A DNA stretch of 64,000 nucleotides from contig OX637288.1 of NCBI GenBank assembly GCA_951799445.1, positions 2,420,501 through 2,484,500 on the forward strand, given 5' to 3'. A model generated the notes under the pieces. The model had not been told where the DNA came from, did no database searches, and saw only the letters and a list, made by a program, of their open reading frames with translations. This document shows, one piece after another, positions 59,721-64,000 of the stretch (position 1 is the first letter of the stretch; each line of letters begins with the position of its first letter). Origin of the DNA: Pseudisothecium myosuroides (taxonomy: Eukaryota > Streptophyta > Bryopsida > Hypnales > Lembophyllaceae). Made by a program: the position numbers and the translations under genes.

Positions 59721-61360
59721 GATTTTGCAGTCTTCTACGAGCTTTTCAAGCCTCAACTTTGCTGATGTTCTAAGTTATTTGGTTTTCTCAATCTCACCTG
59801 CTTGCTTCAGCAAATTCGATCTGGCTTCACTTCCTCACTAGCTCAGGACACGCTAACCTTGTTAACCTTGTAACCTTGCATTTGCAGCAGGGGATTGAGC
59901 CTGCTCTTCCCTTAATTTCGGGATACCTTGCTGCAGCGAACGACTTCTGTCAGGTAATGTGCAAAGTTCCGATCTTACAGCCTAGCTAGTACAAGCTTTT
60001 CAGGATTGCATGCGCACATGTTGCTTGTTACTTGCTCTTTCATCTCTTGAGTTATGTGTATTTTCAGCTGTGTGCCCGGCTGTATGCAGGCTGCACGATG
60101 TTTTGACGATTTTGGCGAATCGAACGAGCGCCTTCAATCTCGAGTCTCGGGATCGTCCTGGAAGTCGGAGGCTCTGGATAGTTGAACAACAAGTATTTTG
60201 GTGCAAAGTTTGCATATTTGATTAAATGGATTTGATCTCTGTAACTTACCTCAAATTTTTTCAAGGAAATGATTCTAGCCTAAATACTATGGATTTTGGA
60301 TAATTGAGAAGCTAAGTATTTGGAAAAAGAAAAGTTGAAGCACCGTCTGTTCATCAGGCATCCACAATATGGACTCGGAGGGAGGGTAGGGTTTATGGAT
60401 TCGAGGGGAGGGGAGGGCTGAGGGTTAATTTAAAGACCTCTTGTACTTCTCTCTGCTGTAGTTTTATCGAATTCCTTTCGGCTTTGCAGTTGTTGCAATG
60501 TTGCCGTTGGCTGTCAAGGGCCTACCTTTTTCCTCAAGTCTCAGGCTTCATTAGCGTTCAACTTGTTGTCGGACACAGTTCTTTCCTGCAATTCTCTCTC
60601 CGGTGAGGCGGTGAGCATGCGCTTTTCTCTCACAGGATTGCTAGCTAGCATCTATTTCTCTCACATTGTAAGAACTGTTGTTACAATCAAGTGATCGATA
60701 GTTCTAAGTATTTGTTATTATTCGTAGATGCTAAGGCTTCATGATTTTTCGTTATCCTGATTCTTGTTCTCATGCTTGCAATCTCTGGTGTACGTAGGTG
60801 ACGGCTCCAGCTTTTCAAGTCCAAGTTGCTAGCTTCCGTCGAAAGTTGCAGGTGCGGTATATTCTCCAGCATTTCTCGTAATTTCCCTCCGTCGTAGAAA
60901 ATTTCGTAATTCCTCTGGGGTTTGCTCAAGCTGTTGTCACGTTATTTTGGGCAATTCCTCGCAGTCGCTGTCGTCGTGAAGGCATTTTTCGTCTCCCAAT
61001 TGCATTCTTTATTCCAACCAAGGGTAACTTACATTAGTCGTCTCACTTTTGCTTGAATCTAGTTCAAGGGAAATTCTTCATTATTTTCCTGCTTTCGAGT
61101 AAACTTTTCAAGAAGATCAGGATCGGAGTAATTGATGTGCATTAGTCGATGAACATAAGGAAAAGGCAACCCTAAGAAGATTGCGGTAGCATGGATTGCA
61201 CTACGTTTGCATTCGATCACTACGGCTAGCTCAGCCTTTTCTACGTCCTATTGTCAATGCATTGCCGCAAGACTCCTGCACCTGATCGAGATGCCGAATT
61301 CGATCGACCCCATCAGTACTGACGTACTGGATATGTGTTCCGTGGAATTGACTTGCAGGT
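59721..61360 (+). promoter_or_regulatory. Upstream region of the F-box-like gene
   Basis: Base composition is closer to genic than to repeat DNA, and several CAG- and GT-type junctions suggest possible spliced 5' UTR exons, none of which can be fixed. An ATG-initiated frame at 61,207-61,389 overlaps the main start codon in another frame and could act as an upstream ORF. Confidence 0.3.
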
Positions 61361-63016
61361 ATGTCGACCCTAGACGCCAGCATGACTGACCCTGATGAGC
61401 AGACTCATCATTCGGAATCGGAGATGATCACAATCGGCGACTTGGTAGTGTGGCACCAGATGCCCTTCCTCTCGGTCCGCAGGCTGACTCAACTCAATTG
61501 CCCAAGATGGTCAATGTGGGATTCCTCCAACATCGCACGCATCTCAAAGGCTCGGACGCTGGACGACACCCGAGACTGGTACTTCCCGATCATTGTCAAG
61601 AAGGAGAAAATTTTCATCGAGAAAGCACGTCCTCCATTCTGGTCGCTCGCACATACCGATTTCGAAGGAGTAGCCCCGCTCCTGGTCAAGGATATATGGT
61701 CGTCATGGTCTGGAATCTGGCACTCCAACGCACAGCACACATCGGAAAGGGCGCGCCCTCTCCCTCCCATTACACATCTCCCGCACGAATGGCTGCACTT
61801 CAGCATCCCTCGAGACGACGTCATTGCCAGCTCATGTGGCCTGCTCCTGATCACGGACAGGTATGGCGTTGTCCCCATTCGCCGCAGCAAGCGTCTGAAC
61901 CCGGTGCCTGCCGATTCCGACCTCTCGTCGATCTCGGACACCACGAAGCTCGCGCATGGGTGGGTAAGGAATCGCACACCCCAGTCCTGGAAGCGCCTGC
62001 TGGTGTGCAATCCGCTGACGAGGGAATGCAGGGAACTCCCGGCAGCTAATTGTCGACTGCTGGGAAAGGTGTCGTGGAAGGTTGCCTATGACAATGGCGT
62101 GCAAGCGAGCCTGGTGGTCAACGAAGAGGCCAACTGTTACCGAGTGGTTCTCACTCTCAGCGACTTCGTGGCCGTTTACACGTCCACCACCAACAGCTGG
62201 AAGTTTTTGCGATTTCCGCAGGAGCGTCCATGGGGTCGACGTCTTCCCTGGACATATATGTTGTTATTTGTTAAATGGGAGTACATTTGTGCAAGTGCAC
62301 ATGTGGGTGGGCGTCTCTACTTCGCAGACGTACAATCTACAACCGCATCCAATGCAGGTATGGAGCCCAGCCAGAATATCATTAACGCCGGTACTTTGCG
62401 GCTCTTCGAAGTCAACGCAGACGCAGGAAAGTGGCAAGTTGTCCAGCAGTACACTCTTCGGAAGTTCCATATCCCATCCCTCAAGTACCCCGTCAAGGGG
62501 TTTTTCTATGACATGGGTATATCGCCGTACATCGAGATCGTAGGATGTATGGGAGACTTGTACGCGGTCCTTCCTGCAAAGATTCACGACGCCTGGCTTA
62601 TCGGAGAGGAGCAACCCCAAGACTTGAAGTCGGAGGCTCTCCATTATGTGGACGAGTTTGGGAGAAAACTTCTTTTCATGCCCCTTTGTTTTTATATCAT
62701 GCAACTGCAGGGAGACGGAGTGGACTGTGGAGTCCTGCGGATCCAGGTTCCTTTCAACGAAGTTGATTATCAGTCTCGAGCTATGCGTTTGATGTCTATG
62801 CTTAACCAAAAATGGTTTTTCTTTTATAACTGGTTCAGTTGCGAGGCACGAGGCAGCGTAATTTGGGTGGCGTGCGAGGACTATGTGCTGTCGTTCGATG
62901 TGGTGTCCAGAGAGTCGCGGACGCAGATCATATCTCTGGACGACGGCACTACTACTCAGTTTGGGGAGGAGAAATTGAGATTCGCTTACAGACCTAGCTT
63001 GCATATGAAACCATGA
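61361..63016 (+). CDS. F-box-like protein with C-terminal associated domain, 551 residues
   Basis: This is a single uninterrupted exon of 551 residues. Residues 27-62 (DLVVWHQMPFLSVRRLTQLN then CPRWSMWDSSNIARISKAR) align with the second half of an F-box. The usual leading LP is missing and the V-C-K-x-W position reads N-C-P-R-W. Later segments follow the plan of plant F-box/kelch-like proteins: IASSCGLLLITD (155-166), LLVCNPLTRECRELP (213-227), WKVAYDNG, then SLVVNEEANCYRVVL, and beta-rich repeats to the end. Such proteins normally recruit substrates to SCF ubiquitin ligases through SKP1; whether this one binds SKP1 is uncertain. The start was chosen because an in-frame TGA lies 12 bases upstream. 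A CAG just before the ATG could be a splice acceptor, which would allow an upstream exon supplying the missing F-box N-terminus. Confidence 0.75.
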   Translation: MSTLDASMTDPDEQTHHSESEMITIGDLVVWHQMPFLSVRRLTQLNCPRWSMWDSSNIARISKARTLDDTRDWYFPIIVKKEKIFIEKARPPFWSLAHTDFEGVAPLLVKDIWSSWSGIWHSNAQHTSERARPLPPITHLPHEWLHFSIPRDDVIASSCGLLLITDRYGVVPIRRSKRLNPVPADSDLSSISDTTKLAHGWVRNRTPQSWKRLLVCNPLTRECRELPAANCRLLGKVSWKVAYDNGVQASLVVNEEANCYRVVLTLSDFVAVYTSTTNSWKFLRFPQERPWGRRLPWTYMLLFVKWEYICASAHVGGRLYFADVQSTTASNAGMEPSQNIINAGTLRLFEVNADAGKWQVVQQYTLRKFHIPSLKYPVKGFFYDMGISPYIEIVGCMGDLYAVLPAKIHDAWLIGEEQPQDLKSEALHYVDEFGRKLLFMPLCFYIMQLQGDGVDCGVLRIQVPFNEVDYQSRAMRLMSMLNQKWFFFYNWFSCEARGSVIWVACEDYVLSFDVVSRESRTQIISLDDGTTTQFGEEKLRFAYRPSLHMKP

Positions 63017-64000
63017 AGCGGATCATTGACTATTGAGTATGGTCTGACCGTTATTATCGACTGGGATAATTATATAGTTCATATCGTAGTTTATATAGCT
63101 TGTACTGTACGCCCACGTACGATTCGTAATTGCAGTTGAAGTTTGCGTGCTCAGATTTAATTGCTGCAACATTAGATTTGTCGTTTACGTGTGTTGAATC
63201 GCATTTGACTTATTTACTTATTAGCAGGCAAGTGGAATATGGACATATGGTTCACCGACAAAGTGGACTCATTGAACATTTGAAATGGATGTATTATTCA
63301 GTGAAATCTTTGGGCGGACAATTACTTAACTTGTGGGACTTGATTAATTGGTTTGTGTAATATATAGAACTTCACATGAACAGGATTATTTGGATTCATG
63401 GTTTGATCTTGAGGGCTGAGGCAGGGAAGCACGATGAGAATCTCTTAACCACAGACAGGGGATTCGGTATGAGACTATGAGAATGATTGAGTGGCTGTGA
63501 ATTTGCCATGACTGTACTAGGCCTATGTAGAGGGCACACTTCAATCACAACAGACTTGTTTGGAATTTCCTCTGACTGTTTTAGAGATTCTATCATTTTT
63601 CCCCTCTAGTTTTTGTCAATTCCTATGTTTCCCAGTGTTCCAATGCCATTGTGGAGGGGATCTTCAAAGAGTTCCTACTATACAGAAGGAAATTGTTGGT
63701 TTTCTTTGTAGGGATTTTCATAAATTCTCTCCAAATCTCCCATGTGCAATTCAAATTGGTAGACTTTGCAACTCATTGACACATCTTAAATTTCAATGTT
63801 GTTTTCACCTAATATTTGATAGATTTTACAAGATGCAATTGTCCCATATGGATTGTCAAAGCCTCAAAGTTACCGTGAGGTTGGACACATAAGAATTGTA
63901 GATTGTCAATCCTCAAGACAATGAAATTCATTCACAAACATTTATCACTTCTAGAAAATGTACATTTTAGAAACCTAAGATTTTATAATATTTGAAATAA
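63017..64000. other. 3' flank of the F-box-like gene and intergenic DNA
   Basis: No further gene is supported. A 110-codon frame at 63,560-63,892 has no recognisable domain. Confidence 0.35.

Noticed and set aside
61489..63004. Minus-strand frames of 173 and 246 codons over the F-box-like gene
   Set aside because: They are antisense to one continuous 551-codon frame with domain similarity, and show no domains themselves.

Overview
This is nuclear DNA from a land plant or close streptophyte relative, most likely an early-diverging one such as a bryophyte; that assignment is an inference. It rests on a plant-type CCC1 cation-chloride cotransporter with 16 exons, a VCCN1-like plant bestrophin, plant-type LINE tails, Stowaway-type and Emigrant/pogo-type terminal repeats, and short AT-rich introns with GT..AG borders. 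There are no bacterial operons, CRISPR arrays or phage genes. Gene density is low: four well-supported protein genes in 64 kb, and most of the rest is AT-rich repeat sequence. Gene models were built by hand from splice borders and reading frame, without transcript evidence.  Layout. Bases 1-35,000 are mainly transposon remains: LINE 3' ends, one relic mariner transposase, and many non-autonomous terminal-inverted-repeat (TIR) elements, often nested. A GC-richer island at 24.5-26.3 kb holds a doubtful minus-strand gene remnant, followed by a 5'-truncated LINE. From 35.5 to 43.1 kb lies CCC1 (plus strand, 991 residues). From 43.1 to 50.1 kb there are further TIR elements and tandem duplications. 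At 50.35-51.76 kb is the bestrophin-like chloride channel (plus, 2 exons, 388 residues), preceded by a 21-bp minisatellite and followed by a 52-bp triplication. At 54.70-56.64 kb is a Tls1/HCA59 (C9orf78) splicing-factor homologue (minus, 6 exons, 267 residues). At 61.36-63.02 kb is an intronless F-box-like protein of 551 residues.  The most striking structure is a supergroup of at least 14 elements and fragments whose ends read TTAA-CCyCTAAAGGnCCAAg. Internal sequences fall into several unrelated families (called A, B, C, D and H here) that share these ends. TTAA at both ends and a terminus starting CCC resemble the piggyBac superfamily, but no piggyBac transposase is visible. One family C copy sits inside a family A copy, a family A copy sits inside a pogo-like element, and another family A copy sits with a pogo-like element inside a family H copy. 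This gives a relative chronology. Related ends also occur in CCC1 introns.  The four genes do not form a pathway. CCC1 and the bestrophin both concern anion transport, but on different membranes in known plants, and their proximity is probably chance.
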